DNA from: Coriaria nepalensis | Lineage: Eukaryota > Streptophyta > Magnoliopsida > Cucurbitales > Coriariaceae | Length of the DNA: 64,000 nucleotides | Reading direction: 5' to 3' | NCBI GenBank assembly: GCA_027186245.1 | Contig: CP114493.1 | Location: 7,075,501-7,139,500, forward strand | In this document: positions 1 through 12,656 of the stretch, piece after piece | How the letters are laid out: each line of letters begins with the position of its first letter | Position numbering within the stretch: position 1 is the stretch's first letter | The notes under the pieces: generated by a model | Seen by the model: only the letters and a program-made list of their open reading frames with translations | What the model was told of the DNA's origin: nothing | Databases searched by the model: none | Made by a program: the position numbers and the translations under genes

Positions 1-487
1 ATGGTAAATTGATTCTTATGTATATACATAAAATTTAAAAAGATAAATTAGGATAGGTATTTTTAAATATTTATTATAATAAATATTTAATTTTAAATTT
101 AAATTATAATAAATTTGTAATTTTATTAAAAATAAATAAAATAATAACGTTTATATCATATGACTGTAAAGTAATTATTAAAATTATAAAATTGATATAA
201 TTTAAAATTAATACTTATAGTCAATTCCAAATGCCATCTCTTGGTGTCCTCTCATTAGTTGAGTGAGAGCCTGGCCTGAAAGATTGTTCGGCCCATTAAC
301 CCCAATCGTGGTCCAATAATAATCACCTAACTTTAAGGTTTAAAACCTCTGCCCATGGGATTTCAACAAGTCCTGGCCCACATTCATAAGGCACGTAACC
401 CTAGAGTTATAAATACCTATTTGGATGCCGACTGCATGGAAGCACAAAGAGAGAAAGAAAGAACGTCGTGATTTGGTTCTAACAACA
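1..487. other. AT-rich intergenic DNA, no gene seen
   Basis: The first 230 bases are very AT-rich and hold no credible coding frame. Bases 230-487 are more balanced and lead into the F-box-like relic that starts at 488. A short reading frame opens at 425 and runs in frame into that relic, so 425 could be an alternative upstream start, but the residues between the two ATGs resemble nothing I know. Confidence 0.5.
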
Positions 488-1060
488 ATGGCAGAGGAGA
501 GCTCCTCATCAATGGTCGATATTATTCGTTTCTCAGAAGTTTGTTCTTCTTGGTTTTCTTCTATCCAAACTTTTTTTATCCTCGCCCTTCATTACAAATC
601 ACAACTATCTAACTCCCTGGTTGATTACTCTTCCAAGCTATCTTCATCATAATAAACAAGACATGAGCTTATCGAATGAGAATTGCATCTTCTCCATTAG
701 CATCATATATAAAAGAGTGTACAAGAACAAAGAGTATAAAGCACAGCGATTACTGCAACAATTGCCTTCTTGAAGGTTGTTGGTGCGTCGGATATTCATA
801 TGAGTGGTTGTTAATTCTCAATGATCAGAATAAAAATTTGCATCTTTTCAACCCATGTAGTAGGTCTTCTAACACTCATGTTGAACTCCCACGATTTTGA
901 TTATAAGTATCAAATTACTAAACCAATATTGTTATCTGATCCATCTAAAGACAACAATTATGTGGTGGTGGATACTTTCCAGTTTCCAATCTAAAATTTG
1001 ACTTTTATAGTCAGTCTACTTTCTTTCTTTGACTTACTGACTTGTAATAAGAAAGAAGGT
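488..1060 (+). pseudogene. F-box/DUF295-like pseudogene
   Basis: Two reading frames resemble parts of plant F-box proteins with a DUF295 domain. From the ATG at 488 the frame contains the end of an F-box (FSEVCSSWFSS) and then stops at 652. A second frame, about 676-900, reads like the start of DUF295, with EGCWCVGYSYEWLLIL followed by LHLFNPCSRS and VELPRF. The link between them survives only in a shifted frame, and most of the DUF295 domain is absent. In this family the F-box would recruit a target protein to an SCF ubiquitin ligase. The frameshifts, stops and missing C-terminus indicate a dead copy. An intron could explain one frame change, but I see no convincing splice pair. Confidence 0.5.
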
Positions 1061-2061
1061 TTCATGGTTTAAAAAGAAAAGTACTTGGTCAAATTTATTA
1101 TTTTGTTTATAAGTTTATCGGATTTTCTGAGCAAGTTCTACCGGATAAAAAATACAAACAATATTACGAGCATAATGGATTCCGAGTAAGTTTGTCTGGA
1201 TCAAGATTGAGTTTGAAATTTAAATAAATACTAAATTTACTATTTAAAATTATATTTATTTAAATATCAAATATTCAGATTCCACTCGAAACTCTAATTC
1301 GAACTAATATTTAGAATCTAAATATTCGTTAATCTAATAGTATGATTTATTTGATTATTTTAAATTAATAAAACACTCAAAATATGTATATATAATATAA
1401 TATAATTTAACGGCTATATAATTTAGAGCTCGTAATTAATTCAGGTACCTAACCGTGACTTATGAAACGTGAATTAGGTTGGCTCATGTGCATGGCCCAT
1501 GTTAGCTGCAACCACCAAAGTTTGTAAGAACAACATGAGAATATTTTTTTGTTTCTTTTAATCAAAGGTTAATAGATCCCTGATCCTTTTTAACAAATAA
1601 ATAAATAATAATAATAATTAATAATTAATAATTCAAAGTCGGTCATGCCAGCTGTATAATGACAAGGACGGTGGTTATAAAAGGCTGGTAAATTTGATAA
1701 GGTAAATTTCGATAATGACGTTTACAAAGTAAAAAAAAAAAAAAATCACTTTTTTGAAAAATAAAATTTAAAAATCACACCTTGCACGTGTGAAGTTTGT
1801 GTAAGCTCAGAATATCTTTACATTATAATATATTAAATTAGAAAGGATGAATGAAATAAGTAGCGTGATGTGATGACACACGCACGCATCACCGTCACGC
1901 ACCAAAGCGGGCCGTCAAAAAAGAAAGAAGCGAACCGGGTCCGGAAAGATTCTTCGCTCTCTCTCATCTCTAAGAAGAAAACATACGCACTGTGGAGGGA
2001 GAAAAACAGTCTTTCTTCTCCATTGATCAATCCCTCTCTCTCACCATCCCTCATCAAGAAA

Positions 2062-2069
<8 letters not shown>
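1061..2069. other. Intergenic DNA and upstream region of the ANTH gene
   Basis: No coding frame is supported. The last part, about 1850-2069, is rich in CT and is probably the distal 5' untranslated region or core promoter of the gene starting at 2160. Short frames on both strands here are composed of low-complexity residues and are not genes. Confidence 0.45.

Positions 2070-2121
<52 letters not shown>
2067..2121 (+). repeat. (GA)n microsatellite in the 5' leader
   Basis: An uninterrupted GA dinucleotide run of about 55 bases lies roughly 40 bases before the start codon of the clathrin assembly gene. GA/CT tracts are common in plant 5' untranslated regions and can bind GAGA-binding BPC proteins; that role here is inference. 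The length is likely to vary between individuals. Confidence 0.85.
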
Positions 2122-2124
<3 letters not shown>

Positions 2125-2159
2125 TGTAAGCGATCTGAGCGGTGAAAGTATTGATAAAA

Positions 2160-5100
2160 ATGGGGACGCTGCAGACATGGAGAAAAGCTTATGGTTCTAT
2201 CAAGGACTCCACCAAAGTCGGTCTCGCCCGTGTCAACAGCGATTACGCGGTGCCCTAATATTCCTCCCTCTTTTTTTTTTTTTTTTTTTTTCTTTCTATT
2301 CTTTCACATCCATCGGTTCTTTTGATTCCAAATTATCGGTTTCCTTAGATCGTGTCTGATTCGAATTTCTTCTAAATTTAGGATTTGGATGTTGCTATAG
2401 TGAAAGCTACAAACCATGTCGAGTGTCCGCCTAAGGAGAGACACCTAAGAAGTGAGTGATTATGTTCTCAGATCTATTTTGCTTTTCTTAGGTTTTTTTT
2501 TCCTTTTTTAACGGGAACATAATTGGACTTTCTTTTGGGGGTTTCTGATTTCTTCTGTCTATTGCAGAGGTTTTGATTGCTACATCTGCGATTCGGACTC
2601 GGGCTGATGTTGCTTATTGCATTCATGCCCTTTCACGGCGATTGGCGAAGACTCGAAATTGGACGGTGTAGATTCGACTCATCATGGGCTTAATTTTGAT
2701 TTGAAATTGATTAATTTGAGTACTTCTCATTGAGTACTGTTCTAGGTTATGTTGCAGTTTTTTCTTTGAGAAGTTATATGAAGTTGAGTATTATCATTTC
2801 TACATCCGTATTGAACATAGAGATATGTTCTTAGCGTTCAATTAAGATTTTTTCATTACCTGTTTCTTGCATTACGCTTGTTTGTACCTAAGTTAGTCAA
2901 AAGTTGCAGGATTTTACCAAGTGAAATCTATGTCAACTATTTGAATTAGATCTTAGAATCTCTAGGCAAAGTCGGCATTTTGTCTAGAGGGTTTCTTGCT
3001 GAACACAAGAACGGTAGAGACTTTATTTGCATGTTTGGAAAAGCGTGAGAGGTGGTGGATGCATGAGTTATCTAGTTCCTCTACTCAACTTTAGAATTAT
3101 ACCATTTTTCAAACATGTTGTGTTACATGTTTTGTATCCACTAAAGCTTCTGATTAGTGAACAGAAGCAATGTGCATCTATTGTTTGATGTGGCCGTCCC
3201 AATGTTAGAAAGTTGTTTTGGTATTTACGTTTATTCTCGATCTGTTATGTGTTTTGGTACTTACATTGCTGTCAGTATCTAGTTCATAAATCCTGATCAT
3301 GTTTGGCAGGTGGCACTGAAAACACTAATAGTGATTCATAGGGCATTGAGGGAGGGTGATCCTACATTTAGGGAGGAACTTTTGAACTTCTCTCAAAGAG
3401 CAAGAATTCTTCAACTGTCTAATTTCAAGGACGATTCAAGCCCTATTGGCTAGTTCTTATTCTCTAATTTCTCACCTCTGTCTCATTCTTCATCCATCTT
3501 TAGGCTTCTTTATCGAAACCTGTTGTCATTTGATCCTTCATCCCTTACAGCCTGGGATTGCTCTGCTTGGGTACGCACATATGCATTGTTTTTGGAAGAG
3601 CGACTTGAATGTTTTAGAATTCTGAAGTATGATATTGAAGCTGAGCGCTTACCAAGACCAGCTGACGGGCAGGAGAAGGTATGCCCTAAATGAAGGAATT
3701 TACTTTGCCGGTTAATCAAAATAGCTTTTTATTAGATTGTAGTAAATGCTACATTCTGAGATAAGCCTTACTAATTGGAGATTCGATGATAGTTCATATA
3801 TGGACTGGACTGGTAATCACTTCATGTCTTATCTAATCAGGGTTATAGCAAAACCAGGGAACTGGAAAGTGAAGAACTTTTGGAGCAATTGCCTGCTTTG
3901 CAGCAACTGCTTTACCGTCTTATTGCCTGCAGAGTACTATTCCGACCTCTGTGGACTTTTTCTTTTTTCCTTGAGGCATACATCTAATCATTGATGATGA
4001 GATGCACCTTTTAAACTGGACAGTTGTAACATGTACTACATGATTAATAAATGTCTATACTTTACAGCCCGAAGGTGCAACTATAAGCAATTACGTAATA
4101 CAGTATGCCCTGGCTCTGGTATGTTTTCGATCTCCTTGTTGCTAACCTGCATGATTTTTTTTCTTTTCTTTTCTTTTTCCTTCGGTAACACTTTTATGGG
4201 TAGAGATGTGGAAAGCTATTTAGCTGTTTGGCTATTAATGGTACCATCTGGAATTTTCAGGTACTAAAAGAGAGCTTTAAGATTTATTGCGCTATTAATG
4301 ATGGAATTATAAATCTTGTCGATAAGGTAAAACTGGTTTTGTCATGTAAGAACTGTATTTTTTGTCTCAGATGAACTTTAATGTAAAACATGCATCTACA
4401 GTTCTTTGAGATGCCGAGACATGAAGCTGTTAAAGCTCTTGATATCTATAAGCGAGCTGGCCAACAGGTTTGATTCGATTTTTGATGTATTTGACTCTTT
4501 CCTCCAGAATTTTGCTTACATCTTTGAGAATGTAGGATTTGATCTTTGGCTGTTTACTGAGACATCTTTATCTCACTTCAGGCTGGAAACCTATCTGATT
4601 TCTACGACACCTGCAAAGGGTTAGAACTTGCTAGGAATTTCCAATTTCCCATTTTAAGAGAGGTGCCATGCCATTACAGTGATTGATTGTTATAAATAAA
4701 ATAAAGATATTGCCACGTGGCAAGCTTTCATATAGTACATAACAAATGGACATTTAACCTTTTCCAGCCTCCACAATCCTTTCTTAACACAATGGAGGAG
4801 TATATTAGAGAGGCACCCCGGGTGGTTACTGGACCAACTGAGCCGCTGGTTAGTGTCATTTATTCCCTCCACAGGCCCACTCACCGCTTTTGATGATACT
4901 TTTTGTATATTGTATCTTGAGATGTGTTTTTGTATCTATTATTATATGCAACAGTTGCTATTGACATACAAGCCTGAAGAATCTCCTTCTGAAGACACAA
5001 AATTAGAAGGTGATGAATCAGAGCCTCAGCCTTCAGATAATGTTGCTGACACTGATGTTGATGCTGAGGTATCTCGTCCTCCTCCTCAGCCTATTGAAAA

Positions 5101-6035
5101 CATCCTAGACACCGAAGATTTATTGGTAAGTATATCAATTTTAGTTTCTCTCAGTTTTTCTTGTCCATATCTCTTTTGATAGTTCATTTCTATTTCTAAG
5201 TAAAGCTTTTCTTCTTTCCTCGTAATGTTCTTTGATGGTGATTCAGGGATTGAGTTTTAACACAGCTAATGTATCTGCTCTCGAGGAAAGAAATGGTTTG
5301 GCTCTAGCCATAGTTCCATCTGGACCTGGTAAAGTTTCCCATCTTTTCTTCAGTGTTTTCCACCAAGTTGCTTGCGATAGTTTTCTGGCTTCTCTTTCTT
5401 TTCACTAAAGTGAACTCTTTGTCTCAGACATGGCTCCTACATTTGATGCAAATGCTGTTCAATCAAAAGAGTTTGATCCTACTGGATGGGAGTTGGCCCT
5501 TGTCACTACTCCCAGTAGCAACATCTCATCCGCTAATGAGAGACAATTGGTATGCTATCGTCTTCTCTTTCTTTCTTCATGATACCGGTCAATAGATGGA
5601 TTCTGTTCTTGTTTGAAATCATCATATAATCATGAGTCACATGATACAATCAATTTAATTGGGGTGAATTGTCAGGCTGGTGGACTGGACACTCTCACTC
5701 TTAACAGTTTATATGATGAAGGGGCATATAGAGCTTCTCAGCAGCCCGTATATGGAGCTCCGGCCCCAAACCCCTTTGAGGTCCATGATCCATTTGCTTT
5801 GTCGACCAGTATAGCTCCCCCTCAATCAGTGCAAATGGCAGTAACAATGGGTCAGCATCAGCCCAATCCGTTTGGCCCATACCAACCAACTTATTCACAA
5901 CAGCAACCCCAACAACACATGATGGGCCCAAGCCCGGCGAACCCTTTCGGTGATGTCGGGTTTGGAGCATTTCCTATGAATCCTGTTGTCCAGCCTCATG
6001 CTAGTAACCCATTTGGAAGTACTAGTCTGCTGTAG
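2160..6035 (+). CDS. PICALM1: ANTH-domain clathrin assembly protein (PICALM1/AP180 type)
   Basis: Clathrin adaptor of the AP180/CALM family, acting at the plasma membrane and endosomes in clathrin-coated vesicle formation. Fifteen exons: 2160-2249, 2382-2451, 2568-2665, 3310-3448, 3551-3678, 3841-3933, 4068-4118, 4261-4326, 4402-4467, 4582-4662, 4768-4848, 4955-5125, 5247-5328, 5428-5549, 5676-6035. They join in frame to 565 residues, normal for the family. The ANTH domain fills about residues 25-300. The phosphoinositide-binding motif K-x9-K-x-R-H is intact at residues 38-51. The C-terminal third is disordered and carries a DPF motif and several NPF motifs (in NPFEV, NPFGP, NPFGD and NPFGS) for EH-domain or other adaptor partners. 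The start [19 protein letters not shown] matches the family. Intron 4 appears to use a GC donor at 3449. Closest remembered relatives are Arabidopsis At2g01600 and At1g14910. Confidence 0.93.
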
Positions 6036-6651
6036 GAAGACGTTCGTTGCAACTAGCAACTGAGGATTGTGAAGTTGATGGTGAAGAAGTAGGTTTCGGC
6101 GTATATTGGCTTGGAAAGTCAGGAGTGGAGTTCAGTTGTAATGATAGTGTTTGATCCGGAATATATAAAGCTTTCGAGTTTCGGCATGAAAATATATGTT
6201 GGGATTTAATTGTAGTTGTCAGCGAGTGAATGCAATAGTGAAAGGTATACGCATTTGTGAATGAAAGTCAGAGCCCTTGTTTTTTTTCCCCTTGAGTAAT
6301 TTTGAATATATTTTTTTCATTGTCCCTTTATACCTATAGAACGTGCTTGGAATGAGGAAATGTGCTTTTGAACAATTTTGGCGATTTTTCTTTATATATA
6401 ATTATATAATTATATAATAATAATAAAGTCGTGGAATCTGGCTGAAATTTCTTATACAGAAAAGTACTCTACGTATAGCATACAAGTATTAGACAGAAAC
6501 ACAAATTTGTGGGGTAGGATTGAAAGAAGAAGATGTTTACAAGTATCAAAGTGCAAATATGAAAGTTTAGCTTATACTTTGATTGATAGTACAAAAGTAC
6601 ATATTAATTAGTTTGTTCGTATCTCTATGATGTAAAATGGATTTGAGATTA
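6036..6651 (+). other. 3' flank of the ANTH gene, then intergenic DNA
   Basis: The first 250-300 bases after the stop are probably the 3' untranslated region. Beyond that the DNA is AT-rich without a credible frame up to the foldback element at 6652. Confidence 0.5.
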
Positions 6652-6841
6652 AGTGCCTATAAAATATCATACATTCAGAAAGATCTTAACCGTTCGTTTT
6701 CCATCCGATGGCAAAAAATGCGCCACGGCTAAATAATTAGTCAACCGGTGGAAAATAACTAAAAATGAGCAACGTTTTTGGCTCTCGGATGGAAAATGAC
6801 CGGTTAAAATCTCTCCGAAAGCATGATATTTTGTAGGCACT
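6652..6841. mobile_element. 190-bp foldback element (probable MITE)
   Basis: The outer 60 or so bases at each end are imperfect inverted repeats: 6652-6713 pairs with 6779-6841, with about ten mismatches in 61 positions by eye. Each arm starts AGTGCCTA when read inward. The inner part continues to pair more weakly around a palindromic ACCGGT near the centre, so the whole element can fold into one hairpin. It has no coding capacity. A foldback MITE is the most likely identity. Flanking target duplications are not obvious. A hairpin RNA precursor is possible but unsupported. Confidence 0.7.
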
Positions 6842-8559
6842 GAATATATAAAATGTAAGTGAAGAACATGGCCTCAATCATGAACCTCACTGGGTTGAGC
6901 CGTTTAGGTATTGCATTATATTATTCTTCTTTCTCTTTATCACTAATCTTATTATGATTATATCATTTTAGGTAGATCGTGAATGTACTTGAATTGGGAT
7001 CCATGCGAACACATATGTAAGCTTATAAAGCTGGTATCAATATCTTATGGTCAAGAATGCAATTCATTTAATTAACGAGAGGATGTGTGATTTTAAAAGG
7101 AAAAGTTTTTTTTGGTGTAGGAAGCAGACAAGAAGTAGTCATCAGTAAGATTTTTATTAATGTAAAGAAGGGGGCAGAAAGCAAAAGAATTTGAAAGAGA
7201 AGGGGAAGGGGGCAGAAAAGAAAAAGAAGAGAGGGGAGGGGGGCGAGGGGGAGGTGCTGTTACTTACTGTCCCACCTCTTTATTCAATCATTCAATTCGT
7301 TCATATGCGCCCTCAATTCGCCATCATTAACATCGCCTCTCATACAAAATGATGATGTTTTCTCTCTCCTTTTTATTTTGTATTTTTTTTTTCTTTTTTT
7401 TTTTTTAATAATATATAAATAGTAAATAATAATGTAATAATTAGAAATATAATTTGTAAATAGTAAACATAAATATAAAATAGAAATTAAAGAGATAAGA
7501 AACTGAAATTAAATCGAGGATACAACGAAGGATGTCTTAATGCATTCGTCATCTCACGTTGGTGTAAAAAATAGAACAATATATGTCTTCCAGGATATAA
7601 TGAAGTTGAACAGTAACGGCATACCACCGATATTATTCTAACAAACAAAAATAATGATTCGAACTATATCATATTGGAAACTTAGAATTCTAGAGAGAAT
7701 AAAAAAAAAAACTGAGATTTGGCATGCCCAAGGGCTGACGCACACGAGTGAAGCTCGATCCGGTCCATTAACAAATATATAATTCTATATAAATATTCTC
7801 ATACTTATTTTCTTTTTTTAATATGGGAAAATTTTGTTTTCATTTATTTATTTTAAGATTTAATTTCTCATTCACTTATTAATTATTTCGAGTGTATCAT
7901 ATGTCGAAACCAAATTAACTTTAACATTTCATCTATATAAAATATATTTTACTCAAAATTAAATATAAATATAATATATTAAAATACTAATTATTTTTTT
8001 TAATAGTAAATAATAATAATATGGGACTTATTTGTTATGTTTTGATTCTCTATACAAATTCAATGACACCGTGATTAAGAAATATACGTGTAAAAATGAA
8101 TAAGGTACACTATAAAACAATTACTTATGATGATGGGTGGGTCAAGTATGGTTCTCTACCACCCGTGTCATTCATAAACAGTACATAATGTGAGTATGGG
8201 TTATATTTAATTAAAATACGGTCCACACTATGATTTTAATTTTAATGTTGTATTCTAAGTCTAAGATAACGAATTAAATTTTGGTGCAAAATGATGTCTT
8301 TACAACCACGCCAATCTAAACATATGATTTCAATGGGGACCCATTTCCTTACTCTCTTTAACATAACATCTATTTGCACATAATTTTAGACCATTTTAAT
8401 TTTTAAGGGGGCATGTACAATTTATAAATATTTTTATATGTTTTTCTGATGATTTCGTGATATATAAAATTTTATTTTTTATTATAATCTCTTATATATT
8501 ATAATGTATTAATTATTATATAATAATAATATTTATAATTTTAATGAGATAATTATATA

Positions 8560-8592
<33 letters not shown>

Positions 8593-9824
8593 ATTTATTT
8601 ATTTTAATTAATTTGTAATGAAAACATCTTTAGCGGCTAATGAATTCAAACTTTAGATAGAAAAATCAATCTTTTGGACCTCTTGTTTTAAATATATTAT
8701 ATATAAAAAAAAATCAAAAAATAAAAATTATAAATCAAAAAAGCACTTTGAAGAGGCAAAGTAGAAAAGTGATTCCCTCACAATGTGGAAAAATTGAAGG
8801 TTGTGTTTGTTTCCTGTTTTTCTAATTTAATGACTTTAATTTAGGTGGCAATGCATTATGACATCCTATCATTTTATTTAATTTTAATTAATAATATGAT
8901 ATTTTAATTAATTATTTTTTAGATAATTTTAAATTAACATTTTTTTTTTCTATTTCATTCTTTAAATTTATTTAATTTATTGATATTAAAAGATGAGTCA
9001 TTAAAAGAAAATAGAGAAAATAATATTAAAATAAATTTAAATTTATTAAAGTGATTTTAAAAATTTTTTAAAATAAAATTAACTATAAAAAATTAAATTT
9101 ATATTATCATTTTATATAATTTTTATTTTTTTTGACCTTTTAAAAAAAATATAATTAATTTACCCAATCCTAGAAGGCAATTTACCTAAAAAATTCTCCA
9201 TATCATATAAATTAATCCATACTTCAATCTTAGAAGCTCAAACAGCGTTTGAGAACCAAACGCAAAAACTTTCTCAAACGCAAAAGCTTTATGATGCATA
9301 TAATAATATATTACATCAAATTTTATATAATTATATTTTCTTCATTTTTTTTAATCTAAACATATAATAAATCTGAAAAAAATAAAAAAATAAAAAAAAA
9401 ACAATTAAATATTCACTTATTTTTATGATTCGGAAAAGATAGGCAATTCCTAAATGGGCCCCAAATTTAACTTTTGAATTTGTCTACCTAACTCATTGGT
9501 GTGGTTGGTGGGCCACCATTTTGCTGTCCTTTTTTTTCTTTCTTTGATTCATATTACCAAAAAGCAAACTAAGGATATGATTGTCTTTTGAGGGGTTGTT
9601 TTTATTTATTTTTAATGAAAATTAGAAGAAAATTATATTAAACTCCAATTTTTTAATTTTTATTTTCCAATTATCTACAAATACATTATTCTTTTTTATT
9701 TGTTTATTTGTTTATTTGTTTTGCTTCTAATCCAAATGAAAAAAAGAAATCTCTTGTCTCAGTCTACTTTGGTTGCCGTTCTTATTCACCTTGCCTTTCT
9801 CTACAGTCCAAAAGAATCATCTCC
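6842..9824. other. AT-rich intergenic spacer
   Basis: About 3 kb without any credible gene on either strand. It includes a G-rich stretch at 7197-7256, long T and A runs near 7378-7405, and a CT-then-TA microsatellite at about 8561-8592. From about 8640 to 9420 the composition is extremely AT-rich. The end should contain the promoter of the DUF593 gene. Confidence 0.6.
8561..8592. repeat. Compound (CT)n(AT)n microsatellite
   Basis: A short CT dinucleotide run passes directly into an AT dinucleotide run. It lies in noncoding spacer DNA. Confidence 0.8.
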
Positions 9825-9866
9825 TCCTCCTTCCTCTTCCTCTTCTTCTTCTTCTTCTTCTCTCTC
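9825..9866 (+). repeat. CT-rich (TCT/TCC)n tract in the 5' leader
   Basis: A pyrimidine tract with several TCT repeats lies 115-155 bases upstream of the DUF593 start codon and is probably within its 5' untranslated region. Reading frames across it give only serine and proline runs and are not genes. Confidence 0.7.
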
Positions 9867-9979
9867 ATCTGTCTCTCTGTAACAAGACTCACATCTACTT
9901 CTCCCTCCTAGGAGAACAAAATTATCTTTCTCCTTCCTCTATACATTTCAACAAAAAGATATCGTAAGATCAACAATCC

Positions 9980-12656
9980 ATGGCTTCCAACAAGTTTGCC
10001 ACCATGCTACACAAAAACACCAACCAGATCACTCTTGTTCTAATCTACACCTTCCTTGAGTGGATTCTAATCATTCTCCTCCTAATCAACTCCCTCTTCT
10101 CTTACCTCATCTCAAGATTCGCCAGATATTTCGGCCTCAAAGCACCCTGCATCTTATGCTCTAGACTTGATCATATCTTTGAACCTAAAGACAACCATAA
10201 TTCTTTCAAAGATCTTGTCTGTGAAGCTCATGCCATACAGATTTCTAACATGGGTTATTGCTCAAATCATCAGAAGTTGTCCGATTTTCGAGATGTGTGC
10301 CAGGATTGCTCTTCTTCTTCTTTCAAGCCTAGTAATAGTAATAATAATGATGATAATGAGTGTTCTGAGTTTACAGATAAGTTTGCTTTTTTCCCATGGA
10401 TGAACAAGATTGGAATGGTTGAAAATGGTGAAGAAGAGATTTTGTTCTTCAAGTGTTCTTGCTGTGGACAGAGCTTTGATCACCAATTTTATCCTCCTTG
10501 TTTTGTGATCGATCCTTCTTGGGGTGTTTTGGATTTCACCCAGAAGCATAATATGATGATCAAAGAAGAAGAAGATGGTTTGGATCAACCCGGAATGAAG
10601 TCCGTGAAGGAACAAGGTGAAGATGGGAAGGATGTCGAGGAAGAAAACAGAGGAATTCAAGTAAGGAAAATCGAAGTAGATGAAGAGGAGAAAGAGTTGG
10701 TTAGGGTGGAGGAATTGATAGAAGAGGATTGTGATAGGAGAATGAGTAAGATTGATTGTAGTAAGAATGCTTATTCGGAAAGCGGATTTCAACACTTGGA
10801 ATTTTACATTGGAGGTGAAGATTGTCAGTTGATTCCAGTCGAATTGATCGATTTTATGGAAGCTCAAACTGAAACCAAACAGAGAGGAAAAGAGGAAGAA
10901 CGTGAATATTATGGTGGGGAAGATGTTGTTCTGGACTTCGATATGAATTTTGATGCCCAATTTGAACCACTAGCGGCTTCATCATCTGCTAAAGAAGATT
11001 TATTACAGGAAGAAAAGGGTGAAGCTGCTTTTGAAACGCAAAATCCATCTAATGAAGAAGAAGATGCACGTGATCATCAAGGTATTTGTTTGATTGTTCT
11101 TGAGCTTATTTTTTACTGAGATTATTGTCTTCTAACGTTTTTTTTCCCCTCACTTAACAAACAAGTAGAGGATAATTTACTAGAGAGTGATGAAATCGAA
11201 GCCGAGATTTCAATAGGAACGGAGATTCCCGAGCACGAACAAGAACATATTGGTGTCGAGCTTCACTCTAAAGACTATCTAAACATTCTAGAAGAACATT
11301 CAACATCTTCCGGATTAGTTTTCAATAATTTAAACGGTAAGCCTAAACTTTCTACTTCTCACATTTCGGTACAAATTCTTCTTGCACTAATCCATTTCTT
11401 TATGTTACTAATAAGATTCTAAGCAAGATGAAGAGATTATGGTAGAAATGAAGACCTTAGTAGTGGATCCAAATGAGGAAGCAATTAATCATCATCAAAT
11501 CCAATCAATATCGGAACACGAGGAAAAGTCTGGAATGGAAGAATCATTGGATGGGAGTGTGATGAGCGAAATAGACAGTGGAGATGCGGTTGTCACAGTC
11601 GAGAAATTGAAAGATGTTTTGAGATCCAAAAGGAAGGCATTGGACGCTTTATATTCCGAACTAGAGGAAGAGAGAAGTGCTTCGGCCGTGGCAGCTAATC
11701 AAACAATGGCAATGATAAACCGGCTTCAAGAAGAAAAGGCGGCAATGCAAATGGAAGCATTGCATTATCAGAGAATGATGGAAGAACAATCGGAGTATGA
11801 TCAAGAAGCCTTGCAGCTTCTCAATGAGCTCGTCGTGAAAAGGGAGAGAGAGAAGCAAGAGGTGGAGAGAGAGCTTGAAGTTTATCGAAAAAGGGTTGAA
11901 GATTTTGAGGCAAAAGAGACAGCAGTTAGGTTGAGAAATATGAAGTGTACTTCTTCTTCTTCTTCTTCAAGCTCTAATTGTAGTCACTGTTGCGAGGATA
12001 GTGATTTTGGGCTATCCATTGATTTGAATAACAATAGTGGGGTTAAGGTGGAAAACGGATTGCTTCAAAAACAAGAAACCGGAAATTACCAAAACACCCC
12101 GGCCGACGAGGTGCTGTGTTTGGAAGAATCATTGGAGGAAGAGAGACAATCCATTCTAGACCATTTGAAAATGCTTGAAGAGAAGCTTTTTTCATTTACT
12201 GATGAAGAGGAAGATAAGCAATTTTTCGAGCATGAGAATGGAAATGGTTACCATGAAACGTCTAACGGGTTTGGAAATGGTCAAGGCAAGAGATTTATGG
12301 GTTCAAAGGCGAAGAGGCTTCTTCCGCTTTTCAATGATGCTCTGGAGGAGGAGGAAGAAATGCAAGATGGTGAAGTGAACGGAAATGAGGAAATGTTTGA
12401 GCATGTTTCTATGCAAAAGTCATTGGATTTTAAGTATGAACATGAGTTCAAAAGGGTTGCAATTGAGGAAGAGTTTGATCATGTCTATGACAGACTACAA
12501 GCTCTAGAGGCAGATAGAGAGTTTCTAAGGCATTGCATTGGATCCCTGAGGAAAGGAGGCAAAGGGTTACATCTTCTCCAAGAGATCTTACAACATCTTC
12601 GAGATTTGAAGAGCGTCGACCTTCGCGTTAAAAATGTCGAAGATGGTCCTATCTAA
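9980..12656 (+). CDS. MYOB2: Myosin-binding protein with GTD-binding (DUF593) domain
   Basis: Membrane-anchored receptor for class XI myosins. The DUF593 coiled coil binds the myosin globular tail and recruits it to motile vesicles that drive cytoplasmic streaming. Three exons, 9980-11081, 11166-11336 and 11428-12656, join in frame to 833 residues. An N-terminal hydrophobic anchor spans about residues 17-40 and is followed by a CILC cysteine pair near residue 58. A long acidic, Glu-rich linker leads to DUF593 at about residues 478-580 (VEKLKDVLRSKRKALDALY through ELEVYRKRV). A second predicted coiled coil lies near the C-terminus. The N-terminus MASNKFATMLHKNTNQITL is typical of the MYOB1-3 subgroup. 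I chose MYOB2 because the next gene is the same kinase that neighbours Arabidopsis At1g70750; MYOB3 is not excluded by sequence alone. Confidence 0.9.

Noticed and set aside
2177..2359. A 60-residue frame overlapping exon 1 of the clathrin assembly gene
   Set aside because: It is a different frame that runs into the intron and poly(T) tract; the start at 2160 gives the conserved protein.
9700..9967. Three overlapping short frames before the MYOB gene
   Set aside because: They translate a CT-rich leader into Ser/Leu/Phe runs and have no conserved sequence.
10262..10960. A 232-residue minus-strand frame opposite MYOB exon 1
   Set aside because: It lies antisense to a well-supported coding exon, has no domain, and arises from the biased GAA/GAG codon content of the sense strand.
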